From positions 6,797,127-6,861,126 of the forward strand of contig OX422185.1 in the NCBI GenBank assembly GCA_949130485.1: a DNA stretch of 64,000 nucleotides. The letters are read 5' to 3'. The notes below the pieces were generated by a model. That model made no database searches, was not told the origin of the DNA, and saw only the letters and a program-made list of their open reading frames with translations. The stretch comes from Agelas oroides. Taxonomy: Eukaryota; Porifera; Demospongiae; Agelasida; Agelasidae. The position numbers and the translations under genes are program-made. Below, piece by piece: positions 48,901 to 57,519 of this stretch. The stretch's first letter is position 1, and every line of letters begins with the position of its first letter.

Positions 48901-51900
48901 TAATCGTTTAGCAGATAGGTTTTCACTGTGGCTGAAATGATTAATTACTACGTACAAGCACTACACAACAAGTAGCACATAGAATATAAGTTTTACAGCA
49001 GGAATATATACAAAAAGTTCTTACACGGATTTTGGGAAAAGCATACTGCTAAGTTTAATTCATGCAACTTTCTGTGGCAAGTATTAACTATAAACCTAAC
49101 TTCAAAACCTAAGTGATAAGTAGTTGCAAGCTATAATGTAGGTGCATACAGGAGCTATCAGATGTGAAAAGCTTCAGCCAATTACTGATTTCCCAACATA
49201 CAATTACACAGCACCTATGTGGGACCAAAAGGTACCAGTAACAGCTACAAATATTATGTTCTACTTTTGTTCTAAAGCAGACGACGACTGTAGTTCACAC
49301 CACCCACAGTAGATACGTACAAACAATTACTCTCTGTCAAAGGTACATATTGACCATGACTTTTGACTTTTTCATTACAGAATGTCGAGAGGTGCGAAGG
49401 GAGTTAGAATAATTCTGAGTCTTCATTCGCATATACATGTACGTACCTGGTTTTCTTTGGAAGTAGGTTTTAACCTTTGTTAGTGCATTTTCTTCCCCAT
49501 AGTAATAGAGAGCACCTGCAAGCTTTTCCCAGCTTGCATTTGGCACACTGGTCACAAAGTAGTTGACCATAATGTCTTTATTCTTCTGCCGCTTATGAGA
49601 TGGTACCTGAAGATATTTACCCAGTTCATCCCAGTTCTTTACTGTTTGTACACTTGACAAGACATTAAAAAATGTAAAGGTGGGGACTGTAAGTGAAAAG
49701 AGAAGACAAAAAACTTGAAAAGTGTTTGCATAATGGCTTGAACTAAAACCACTTAGCTACCCATTAATAACAAGAACAGTATAACTATGATACTGTAGCT
49801 AGCTACAGCTGTACTAGCAACATCACCATGAATATATTTACAGTGACTATATAAGTGACTAAGGGCTGTAACATGACAATTGCAATCTGCCTTGAGAACT
49901 GGTAAAAACCTTCACACATTCTGCAAAGCTAGTGTGAAACACTTTCATTAGCTCTCTTTGCCTCTGAAAGCTTTTAGTGTTACATGGAAATATTTAGTAT
50001 TCAGCTACCAGCATGAGATTTATAAATGCACGCTAATGGTAGTAATGCATCACAGTACCTTTCGCAACTCATGCAGTAGTATCTACCAAAGTAATGAGGT
50101 GGAGAGTAGAAAACTTCCACACTTGAAAGCCAGCAGAACCTGTGATAAACAGACAACATACCCTGGACTGGCTCAGCAATGTGTCGCATGTTGTCTGCCG
50201 GAGGCCCACAAGATAAATCACTGCAGTAATCAAGTCGTTGGAGTAGCCTTCGCCAGGAGGGTTTGGGATCAGTTAGTAACCACCATTCCACCAATGCCCT
50301 CTTGCGGTTTTCATTTGAAAAATGTTTTCCCTGCCTCTTTGAGCCTGGAACATACAGACAGTAACACAGCCACCGCCAGTCCACACTTTCAATAGCCTTG
50401 TTGATATTTTCAAATGTAAGGGAAATGGCTGTAAACAAGAAAATAATTAAAGTTGAATGGAGTAGCTAACTTCGACCCAAGCCATGTAGGGGAGAGAATG
50501 TGGCCTGGTAGGTGTCTTTAAACCATTTCAGATCGGCAGTGAGGCTATTTCTAGTAGTTAGTCACGGAACCAAGCTGATAAGTGTGTCTCAAGTGTGTTA
50601 GATAAAATTTGGTGAGATAAGTTTGGTTATGAGTTCGAAACTGCTCCTGGACTGCATTTCTTCATGGAGGGTACAAGTCAAACTATAAGCTTCAGCCAAT
50701 TACTGATTTCCCAACATACAATTACACAGCACCTATGTAGGACCAAAAGGTACCAGTAACAGCTACTAATATTATGTTCTACTTTTGTTCTAAAGCAGAC
50801 GATGACTGTAGTTCACACCACCCACAGTAGATACGTACAAACTCAGGTCACTCAGGTCTGTACGTAAGGTTTGCTGTCGAATGACGGCGAGGCAGGACTA
50901 CTTAACCATTGAAGGTCTGACCATAGTGTTGCAGATATAGTGGCTACACTATACATGTAGGGTGTGGGGACAAGGTTATGCATGACTATGCTAGCTAAGT
51001 AGCACTCGGTCTATAATTTATTTCTTGTTGTTAAGTGTTTTGGCACATAGCTAAATTGCACAAGCTTGACTATGCCACTAAAAACAAAAAGCTCGGCCCT
51101 ATGTAACTGGCTGAAACAGCTCAAGAAACATAGCTACTAATATATCACAAAAGCCATACAAGTTTACTATCAACTGTCTCTGTGTGGACCACTTTTACAC
51201 TAATCTACCCTGTGACATGGCCTTCTTCATCATTGTGGAAACTGTCCGATCCCACAAAAGGCAAAGGGAGCCTATTTGAATCATTCATTGTAGATTAGCC
51301 TACTGACTCCCAGAAGAATAGAAATTAACAGCAGCCATAAATGAAACAACTAAATGTGTGAACTTGCTTTATTTCACATACCTGAGTATTTAAATTGAAC
51401 GTAGCTGCTCTTGAACAGTCCTTTTACTCCATGTACTTTTCCTGAGTACTCTCCTCCCACGAGTGATTTGCGGAGCTATAAAAAGATATTTTTTGAGTGA
51501 CACATATTTAGATTGCCTACAGTACAAGAAGTCAAGGGGAAGAAAGCACACCTTGGCAGCCACTCAGTATGTGTCAGAACTGTGTTAGGGGTAGACCTGA
51601 AAAACCTATTGACTACTGTACAAAACAAGCTATGTTGCTCTGTATACCAGGTTCAAAGGTGTAGCAGTCAGTATGTAAGGATGCATGCTTTGAGGAGTGT
51701 GGATATAAACTGCTCTTCTGTGTACATACTGCATAGCTAGAAATTTTCATGGGAACTTTGATATCGTTGGTAAGAAGTCTTCCATAAAAATTAATTTCAG
51801 CATACGTAGAATCATTTGCCCTGCCTATTCTGTGTAAGCCGCATCCATTTGCCATTGACCGTCAGCAACCACATGCACATCTGACTACCTGGTGGCTGGT

Positions 51901-53457
51901 ATCACTATTTACTGATATCTTTGTCCAGCTAACAATCTCCAGGATCATTGTAGATTCCTGCATTATACACTCTGTGAATAAGAATTTGAGAAAAGCACTA
52001 CTCGGAGAAGTTACACCAAAATCTCATGGGAGCACAAGGCAGAAATTGCTAAGTATTAATTTTCACTTGAAACTCATAAACTTACACGGTTGTGAAGCTA
52101 GCTACAGAATGTAAGGGAAACATGAACAGCTATGCACACATCGTAGATTACATCATTTCCTTCCATGTGTATGCACATGCCATGAAATATAAATCAGTTA
52201 ACATTTTTTATTGACGCTGTTCATCCACAACATTTATTTCCATGACAATTTCTGGCTATACCGTCCAGTCCATAATCCAGTCCAAAATTGAGTCCATAAT
52301 CCAGTCCAAAATTGAGTCCATAATCCAGTCCAAAATTGAGTCTATAATCCAGTCCAAAATTGAGTCCATAATCCAGTCCATATCCAGTCCATAATCCAGT
52401 CCAAAATTGAGTATATAATCCAGTCCATATCCAGTCCATAGTCCAGAATTTGTATATACCTACCTGCATATGGAATCTCGCCACAATGTAGGTGTAGCTA
52501 TTCTACCTACCTGTGGGGATGCTAATTGGAAAATAGAAGCCATGTATAGGATAAACAAAGCCAGCCAACTTCCATATATGGCTGTAGCTTGCGCTTAAGT
52601 GTTATGTTGGCCAGCTAGGCTGTGCTATTGCTATCTCTATCTGAGTTGTGTAGGAGCTAAGGACACCACACAAAGCCTTTCAAGAGACAGCGGTTGGTGT
52701 CGAGGATTTGCTGCAGTGCAGCAAGCCAGTAGCTAAGTGCACACTTCACTGAAGTGTCAAAGCAACTTGTAGCTTACTATGGCAGTGCAGGATCGGTAAT
52801 CCGCTACTAGAAACTCGTAGCTAATAGCTTATTAACAGTGTACCTACCTTAGCCTTGATACAAGGCTGCAAAGTTGGGATGAGATCATTGAAGTGTCAAC
52901 TATTTTGGTCATAACTCGGGTTAGCAGTGGTTAAAAAATATCACATATCCTCCTCTTTAGCAAATGTAAACATCTTCACATTACCCTGTAAGTCCCATTC
53001 GTTGGTGACAAATGTTTGGCCTCATCCAGTCTTCGTGAATTATCTCTCAGCCTTAGTACTTGAACTGTAGATGCTTCAGTGATAACTCCTTCTAGTTGTA
53101 GTGTAAAACTTCTGTAAGGCTAAAACAGTAGGCATACATGTGCTCTTTGGTGGCTTTACATTACTGTACTATAAAATTTTGGTGGAGTGTAATCTAAACA
53201 AATATGCAGGATAGGATTGGTGAGTGCAATGTCTCTGCGTGGACATTGTGCCTGCCTTCATTTCAGTAGTGGGTGTGGTTTCTCATGATTGACAAATTGT
53301 TGGTTCAGTGTTTGATGGCCTGCTGGAACTTGCATTGGTTTCATGAAACATTGATCTACTGATTAACATACTGGCTTCACATTTGTGATTACATCTCCGA
53401 CATTCAGAGTCAGTTCACCATCATGCTGCTTCTCATATTCAATCACAACTACTGCTT
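42600..53457 (-). CDS. Gene overview: SH3 / 3x Death / Roc-like GTPase / Ig / TM / Death protein
   Basis: Nine exons on the minus strand join with consistent phases: 53457-53372, 51476-51375, 50428-50162, 49686-49447, 48776-48492, 47028-44870, 44555-44294, 43823-43701 and 42955-42600. In order they encode an SH3 domain (two exons), three Death domains (one exon each, all phase 1-1), a Roc-like GTPase with its C-terminal region (719 codons), an I-set Ig domain, one transmembrane helix and a final Death domain, about 1,280 aa so far. The true first exon is not identified. Death domains assemble signalling complexes by homotypic contacts; Roc GTPases act as nucleotide switches. A role as an innate-immune or cell-death scaffold or receptor is inferred. 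Phase 1-1 Death exons can be duplicated or skipped without frame loss. Confidence 0.75.
43701..43823 (-). CDS. Exon with single transmembrane helix
   Basis: 123 nt, acceptor ATTACAG (phase 1), donor GTAAGT (phase 1). Encodes ELLTSPPATVGRNWK, then the hydrophobic run YLLKVFLLVLVLLGLCTGVW and YFVSSD. Lys and Arg sit only on the N-terminal side (GRNWKYLLK), which by the positive-inside rule places the preceding GTPase side in the cytosol. Confidence 0.75.
44294..44555 (-). CDS. Exon: I-set immunoglobulin domain
   Basis: 262 nt, acceptor CTGATAG (phase 0), donor GTGAGT (phase 1). Encodes a complete Ig fold: PTIIQNPEIQSVVAGNEAIF (strands A-B), FQWQKDRSDL with the core Trp (strand C), DTLRIVEVNKGDKGRYRCLV (strands E-F with the DxGxYxC motif) and strand G. 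The B-strand Cys is replaced (AIFRVKATG), so the canonical disulphide cannot form. Such Ig domains occur in intracellular proteins, in keeping with a cytosolic position. Confidence 0.85.
44870..47028 (-). CDS. Large exon: Roc-like GTPase with COR-like region
   Basis: 719 codons, acceptor AACAG at 47029-47033 (phase 1), donor GTGAGT. Numbering from the internal Met at 46999, the P-loop GPAGVGKSS is at 45-53, the G3/Walker B box LYLTDSGGQPEF at 214-224 and the G4-like TFKD at 307-310. A poorly structured, Ser/Glu-rich insert of about 120 residues lies between the P-loop and G3. Residues 320-600 form a helical, COR-like region typical of Roco-type proteins. The last 80 residues hold several Cys and His (CLLCNSVC, CVHG, HHAH, CHVWLPE), possibly a metal site. 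It binds and probably hydrolyses GTP. The frame has no stops, which is strong evidence for function. Confidence 0.85.
47145..47423. repeat. Tandem duplication with poly-G tract, in intron
   Basis: Two copies (about 47145-47275 and 47294-47423) of TGCCCAATTGCTGTAGCTCA, GTTGAACA.CCTTGAATC, GTATTGAC.CTGTC and AAGGTCTTGAGTCCTTGGAC. An 11-G run separates them. It lies in the intron before the GTPase exon. Confidence 0.75.
48492..48776 (-). CDS. Exon: Death domain 3
   Basis: 285 nt, acceptor CCTATCAG, donor GTAGGG, phase 1-1. Encodes EPTLTVGNLSDQLEDVDELD, ICLFLGVPQSKLEQS, CKLAIIEDYIHNHPAPSWVT, VADFLYRTSIDHDFGKYHEA and LKRKYLKG. Six-helix Death fold with the PSW..VADFL signature of helices 4-5. The exon joins the GTPase exon in phase. 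Confidence 0.8.
49171..49324. repeat. 154-bp intronic repeat, copy 1
   Basis: Nearly identical to 50689-50842 in the same orientation: GCTTCAGCCAATTACTGATT, TCCCAACATACAATTACACA, GGACCAAAAGGTACCAGTAA, CACCCACAGTAGATACGTAC. It lies in the intron between Death exons 2 and 3. Confidence 0.9.
49447..49686 (-). CDS. Exon: Death domain 2
   Basis: 240 nt, acceptor CACTTACAG, donor GTACGT, phase 1-1. Encodes VPTFTFFNVLSSVQTVKNWD, ELGKYLQVPSHKRQK, MVNYFVTSVPNASWEKLAGA and LYYYGEENALTKVKTYFQRK. It shows the Death pattern: ELG..L.VP in helix 2-3 and ASWEKLAGAL in helix 4-5. It is clearly paralogous to the adjacent two Death exons. Confidence 0.82.
50162..50428 (-). CDS. Exon: Death domain 1
   Basis: 267 nt, acceptor GTTTACAG, donor GTATGT, phase 1-1. 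Encodes AISLTFENINKAIESVDWRW, LCYCLYVPGSKRQ, RKRALVEWWLLTDPKPSWRR and LLQRLDYCSDLSCGP. It is the most diverged of the three, but PKPSWRRLLQRL matches the helix 4-5 signature. Confidence 0.78.
50689..50842. repeat. 154-bp intronic repeat, copy 2
   Basis: Partner of 49171-49324, same length, only a few substitutions. It lies in the intron upstream of Death exon 1. Copies sit before Death exons 1 and 3 but not before exon 2. Confidence 0.9.
51375..51476 (-). CDS. Exon: C-terminal half of SH3 domain
   Basis: Acceptor TTTTTATAG in phase 0, donor GTATGT in phase 1; edges good to within a few bases. Encodes LRKSLVGGEYSGKVHGVKGL then FKSSYVQFKYS. The run G..G....GLF.SSYV is the distal half of an SH3 domain (compare the GLFPSNYV signature). 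The usual WW pair is replaced by EY and the Pro of GLFP by Lys, so peptide binding may be altered. Confidence 0.65.
52255..52450. repeat. 24-bp minisatellite in intron
   Basis: About seven copies of CCATAATCCAGTCCAAAATT plus GAGT, some shortened to CCATATCCAGT. It lies in the intron between the two SH3-related exons. The frame through it gives a GLDYGLNF repeat, which I regard as accidental. Confidence 0.9.
52985..53111 (-). CDS. Possible extra exon, unassigned
   Basis: Open segment between CTTACAG and GTAATG, entering with one nucleotide and ending in phase 0. Encodes SFTLQLEGVITEASTVQVLR and LRDNSRRLDEAKHLSPTNGT. Composition is protein-like and the splice sites are good, but the entry phase does not match the SH3 exon at 53372. 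It could follow a different upstream exon or belong to another isoform. No domain recognised. Confidence 0.4.
53372..53457 (-). CDS. Exon: N-terminal half of SH3 domain
   Basis: 86 nt, acceptor TATTGACAG in phase 1, donor GTATGT in phase 0. Encodes EAVVVIEYEKQHDGELTLNV then GDVITNVKP. This is the RT-loop half of an SH3 domain (ALYDY..DDELSF..GD.I). Its phase-0 end fits the exon at 51476, which supplies the other half. It is the most upstream exon I can place; an earlier exon ending in phase 1 must exist. Confidence 0.72.
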
Positions 53458-55217
53458 CTGTCAATAAAGAGAAGAGAAAGTATGGAGGAAATAGAAAGAG
53501 AGAGGGATTGGGAAAGAGGAGAAATGTTACATCTATATTTATGTAATATGACATTATTGTGTTGCTATATGTAACTATCAGGTTTCAATGGAAAACTGAT
53601 GTGTTATAATTTAGTTGTCTTCCAATGTTTCTAGCTATGGCTGAGCGTCGCTTCAATCAATGAAGCCCCACCCAGAAATTATTCAACTACTGAGTGATGA
53701 ATTGCCTTGCTATTGCCATAGTCAATCTCTTAGCTCAAAATGTGAAAATATATATCAGGTCACTGTGCGAGTGATGTTAGTTACAGTGTTACCACTTTCT
53801 GAGTGAGATATGTACAACTGAAGATTAAGAAAGTATAGGAAAATAGATGCTTTTGCTTTCCTTTACTCGCCAACGCATACTTCTTGCCCCTTTGTAGCTA
53901 ATCAGCACCCTACGTGTGACAAATGGCAGCTAAATTACTGTCAAAATTGCATACTGCAATGGGCATGTGAACAGGCTAGTGTGTGATGTGTTCACAGAAT
54001 GCTAACACAATCCAATACAACTCATTTAGCTTTGCTTGCACAAAATTTAACCATTGCAAAGGCATTTAAATGAGGCAATTATGCATACATGCAACCGCAT
54101 CACAGATGTTCATAGCACCATTCATCAAGCCCTAGACAACACATATTTGTCTGGCCAACAGTGTTGCAGCCAGCTAGTCAAGTTCCCCGGTCCCAAATGT
54201 CATTTGATAATGAGACTAAAACCAGAGTACCTACAATGATGTCTTTCAAGAACTATAAAAGAAACAAGCCAGATCCCATCTGCGGACAATCATTATGAAG
54301 TGCATGCATGTATACAGTTCTGAGGCCCAGCCCAGCTTTTGCAGTATTACAGGAACGCTGATCTCATGCTGTAATCCCATACATGTCAAGCTGGCAGCAT
54401 TCAGTCTTAACCGCAAATGGTGTGACCTTTCTAAGGCGTTCACAGACCTGTAAAGCTTCCCAGCCTTGAGGTGTAGCTGAACCACGTTTGTTCAAGAAGT
54501 AAATTGTAGCAGTTATGTGCATACACATGTGCACAAACACAAATGTGCAAGTATAAGCACACAGTAGAACATATCTTTCTGACTCTGCTAAATTATCAGC
54601 CAGTATTTCGCCGGTTAATTTGTACATGTTTTGAAGCTTTAAACTTTGATTATTTTCATAAACAAAGCAGTATTTCCTCAATCATTATGACATGATTTTT
54701 GGTATGAGGGTGAAACATATAGTTTCATTGGGTTGGGTCTGGCCATGCAGACTAGGTGAGTCAGACAGTTCAGATTTTACAGTGATCCAAATCTGCCTTG
54801 CCTGTTGAAGTCTTTCTGAGTTTCTGCTGCCATACAAGTACATGCAACAGTGAACCCGAAAGACTTGGTATCGATGTGGCATGCAGCTTAACTACTTCCT
54901 ATTTTCTGTTTGTGCTATGAGGGTGGTGATTTAGGAATGGTAACCTCCTGAAGATATGCCTATGGTCCTCAAACAGTGGACGGGCATATTCTTGAGAGTA
55001 ATGATATTTCTCTTGAAAATTTGTCCACTGTCTCACACACAACTAGCTCAGTAAGTATAGATGTAAGTATGCAGTAATTGTGCAATGTGTCTCTTGTCAT
55101 GTGCCTACTTATGCAATATTGGTGTATGCCTTCATTAATAACTTCCACCTTCTTGACAATAGCTTTATGCTGGTTCTTCAATGCTTGTTTAACATAACTG
55201 CATGTACTACCCACAAC
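53458..55217 (-). other. No clear gene; protein-like minus-strand frames
   Basis: Several minus-strand frames at 54246-54485, 54364-54681, 54685-54882 and 54969-55214 look helical (KLYRSVNALERSHHLRLRLN, SERLQQARQIWITVKSEL, KNQHKAIVKKVEVINEGIHQ) and may be exons of a gene. I could not join them in phase or name a family. Confidence 0.3.
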
Positions 55218-55226
55218 CTAAATAGG

Positions 55227-55612
55227 TAGTCTGGCGAAGCCAGACCCAAGCATAGCGCGAGGGTCTGGTCACAAGCCTATATTGCGATTTGTACCACTGC
55301 AGAAATATTGCAGTCCAATCAGATTGCAGAACATGTAATTACGACATACTGATATCCGGTGAAATCGTTATTCGCGAGAACTTGTCAAACACGTTACGTT
55401 GTAACAAAGATTTAGAAAGTGTTTGAAAAGCAGTCAGAACTTGGCCGAGTTAGGAACTGCACGAACTGGGCTACAATGACCCGAAGCCTGAATTCAAAAA
55501 CTGATTAGGCATTACGTAATCCACGTGATAATTGCATTCCTACCGTACAAAACACAATATTGGCTTGCGACCAGACCCTCGCGCTTCACGCTCGGGTCTG
55601 GCTTCGCCAGGT
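55227..55612. repeat. Inverted repeat at the left end of the foldback element
   Basis: CTGGCGAAGCCAGACCC (55231) pairs with GGGTCTGGCTTCGCCAG (about 55610), followed inwards by GGGTCTGGTC against GACCAGACCC and by AAGCC/GGCTT beside ATATTG/CAATAT. It looks like a related MITE that replaced or was inserted at the end of the large element. Its own right terminus lacks ACTA. Confidence 0.65.
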
Positions 55613-56516
55613 CGCCCAGCAATTGACTTAAAATAGAGAAAATTTCCATGGGTTACCCATGGGACTGATTTAAGTCACCCTTCCCATGGGTGTCTCATGG
55701 GACTGATTTAAGTCACCAAAATCCATGGGACACCCATGGGAATGTTTTAAGTCACTACCGTTGACTTAAGTTGCCTTGATATACTATTCCATCCTACCTC
55801 TCATGGGACCATTTTAAGTCAAGTCATTAAAGAGTATGCCCCTGTCATCTCACATCATCAGAGTAAGTCCCTACTAATTACCAAGTCTCTGGCAGACAGT
55901 GACTTAAAATGGTCCCATGAGTAATAGTACTCCATACACTATTTCATGGGACCATTTTAAGTCAAGTCATTAAAGAGTATGCCTCTGTCATCTCACATCA
56001 TCAGAGTAAGTCCCTACTAATTACCAAGTCTCTGGCAGACAGTGACTTAAAATGGTCCCATGAGTAATAGTACTCCATACACTATTTCATGGGACAATTT
56101 TAAGTCCAGTCATTAAAGAGTATGCCCCTGTCATCTCACATCATCAGAGTAAGTCCCTAATGATTACCAAGTCTCAGGAAGACAGTGACTTAAAATGGTC
56201 CCATGAGTAATACTATCTCAGGTGGGACAGTTTTAAGTCAATTTATTGAAGGGTATGCTCCTGTCATTCCACCTCATCCAAGTAAGTCCCTGTCAATTAC
56301 CAAGTCTCTTGCATCATACGGTCATTGACTAGAATAGCCTTGCATCAAGAATATTGTAGCTAGTACTGCAGTCCCATAATGTAGTGCTAAAGCCCCACCT
56401 CCAGAGAATTGTTGTACTTGTACCGTACCTCCTGAGTATTGCAGTGCTGCAGCCCCGCCTCCATAATACTGAATCAGAATGCAGAATGTAAACAAAAACA
56501 ACTCATCCCACTTAAG

Positions 56517-56733
56517 ATGGCAATGCTTAATGTTTATAAATTGGACAAGGCAGTTTGTGCTAAGCACATTGCTAAAGAAGGTGGTGTAAGTATTTCCCAC
56601 AGGAACAGGAGTGAGACAGCAAGGCGTTCTGCGGCTCAAACAAGGCAAAGGCAATGTCTGGCCAAGATTTATCCTGATGATTTGAAAGCACAAAAAGGAC
56701 CTCCAGAGCGAGCATGTCACTTTAGCCAAGGAT
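56517..56733 (+). CDS. Foldback-borne gene, exon 1 (basic N-terminal region)
   Basis: ATG at 56517, donor GTAAGA after 217 nt (phase 1). Encodes MAMLNVYKLDKAVCAKHIAK, then a Ser/Arg/Gln-rich stretch (RNRSETARRSAAQTRQRQCL) and KGPPERACHFSQG. The upstream Met at 56439 is in frame, but the one at 56517 is nearer the start of protein-like sequence. The whole gene lies between the inverted arms. No family recognised for this part; the basic run may bind nucleic acid. Confidence 0.55.
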
Positions 56734-56922
56734 GTAAGATGTATGATTTGCGATTTGTTAAGTTGCCTCATATACTTTCCAACTTCTTCTTGGAAAATAT
56801 TGGCAATAGTAAGAGTGTGTGACCATTTCAAAAATGTGGCTGATCAGCATGAGAAATGTAATGCATTTTTGTAACTAAGAACATGAAATCAGTAGTCATG
56901 CTGCTTTTTCTTAATTCAATAG

Positions 56923-57005
56923 GCCATCACATAGCAAAGAAACTTCTAAGGTTAAAAAAAAACCCACATCTATTAACCAATGATGACAGTGACAGTGACT
57001 TTGAG
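56923..57005 (+). CDS. Foldback-borne gene, exon 2
   Basis: 83 nt between TTCAATAG and GTATTG, entering in phase 1 and leaving in phase 0, matching both neighbours. Encodes HHIAKKLLRLKKNPHLLTND then DSDSDFE. The basic-then-acidic layout is typical of a linker. The following intron contains the MITE 57030-57265. Confidence 0.5.
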
Positions 57006-57029
57006 GTATTGTCTGGGCCAAGTGAGAAC

Positions 57030-57265
57030 TAGTCTCATCCCTAGACCCCCCCACCCCCCCCCCCCCCCCCCTCTCACGAGGAAAAGGGTCTGGTGAATAT
57101 TGAGCGCTTCCTTGGTTGTGCCGAGTCAGCGACCTTGATTTTTGAATAAGTAAATGGTTGAATGCATGTATGACGTAGTGCTATTTCATTGGCTTGTTCG
57201 GAATAGAGACTGCTGACTCGGCACAACCAAGAAAACGCTCAATGGTCACCAGACGCTTTTGACTA
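57030..57265. mobile_element. Nested TAGTC-terminus MITE in the intron, 236 bp
   Basis: Left end TAGTCTCATCCCTAGACCC, right end complemented TAGTCAAAAGCGTCTGGTGA. Long inner arms pair: TTGGTTGTGCCGAGTCAGC (from 57110) against GCTGACTCGGCACAACCAA. The 9-mer AGTGAGAAC flanks it exactly (57021-57029 and 57266-57274). A C-rich tract (57046-57071) lies near the left end. Confidence 0.85.
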
Positions 57266-57276
57266 AGTGAGAACAG

Positions 57277-57519
57277 GTAAAGGAACAATTATGTGCACAT
57301 GGTCAATACTTTCACTTTAGTGTGCACAAACCTCCAGACACAACACTCTTTGGAAAGGCTGTGGAAATGAAATTCAAAGTCTCTGGAAAGATACAGTGGT
57401 TTAAAGGTCAGATAACTATGTATGATGGACTGACCGGGAAATACGGAATTTACTTCCCATGTGATGGTGAAACAGTTTATGTGTATCCCAACGACAAGGA
57501 CTTGAGGTTTACTTGCTAA
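57277..57519 (+). CDS. Foldback-borne gene, exon 3 (Tudor-like domain)
   Basis: Acceptor GAACAG in phase 0, stop TAA at 57517-57519, 80 codons. Encodes VKEQLCAHGQYFHFSVHKPP, then FGKAVEMKFKVSGKIQWFKG, QITMYDGLTGKYGIYFPCDG and ETVYVYPNDKDLRFTC. The pattern VxxKF....WFxGxIxxYD...GxYxIxFxxDxE..xxxxxDLRF is that of a Tudor/agenet-like beta-barrel that reads methylated residues or nucleic acid. Joined to exons 1 and 2 it gives 180 aa with no stops. Family placement is tentative; the closest known proteins would need a search. Confidence 0.6.
   Translation, partial: VKEQLCAHGQYFHFSVHKPPDTTLFGKAVEMKFKVSGKIQWFKGQITMYDGLTGKYGIYFPCDGETVYVYPNDKDLRFTC

Noticed and set aside
52221..52484. Minus-strand GLDYGLNF repeat protein
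   Set aside because: It is the translation of the 24-bp minisatellite inside an intron.
55227..55612. Left inverted repeat as an independent MITE with its own duplication
   Set aside because: Its right end lacks ACTA and no flanking duplication of its own was found, so I list it only as a repeat within the larger element.
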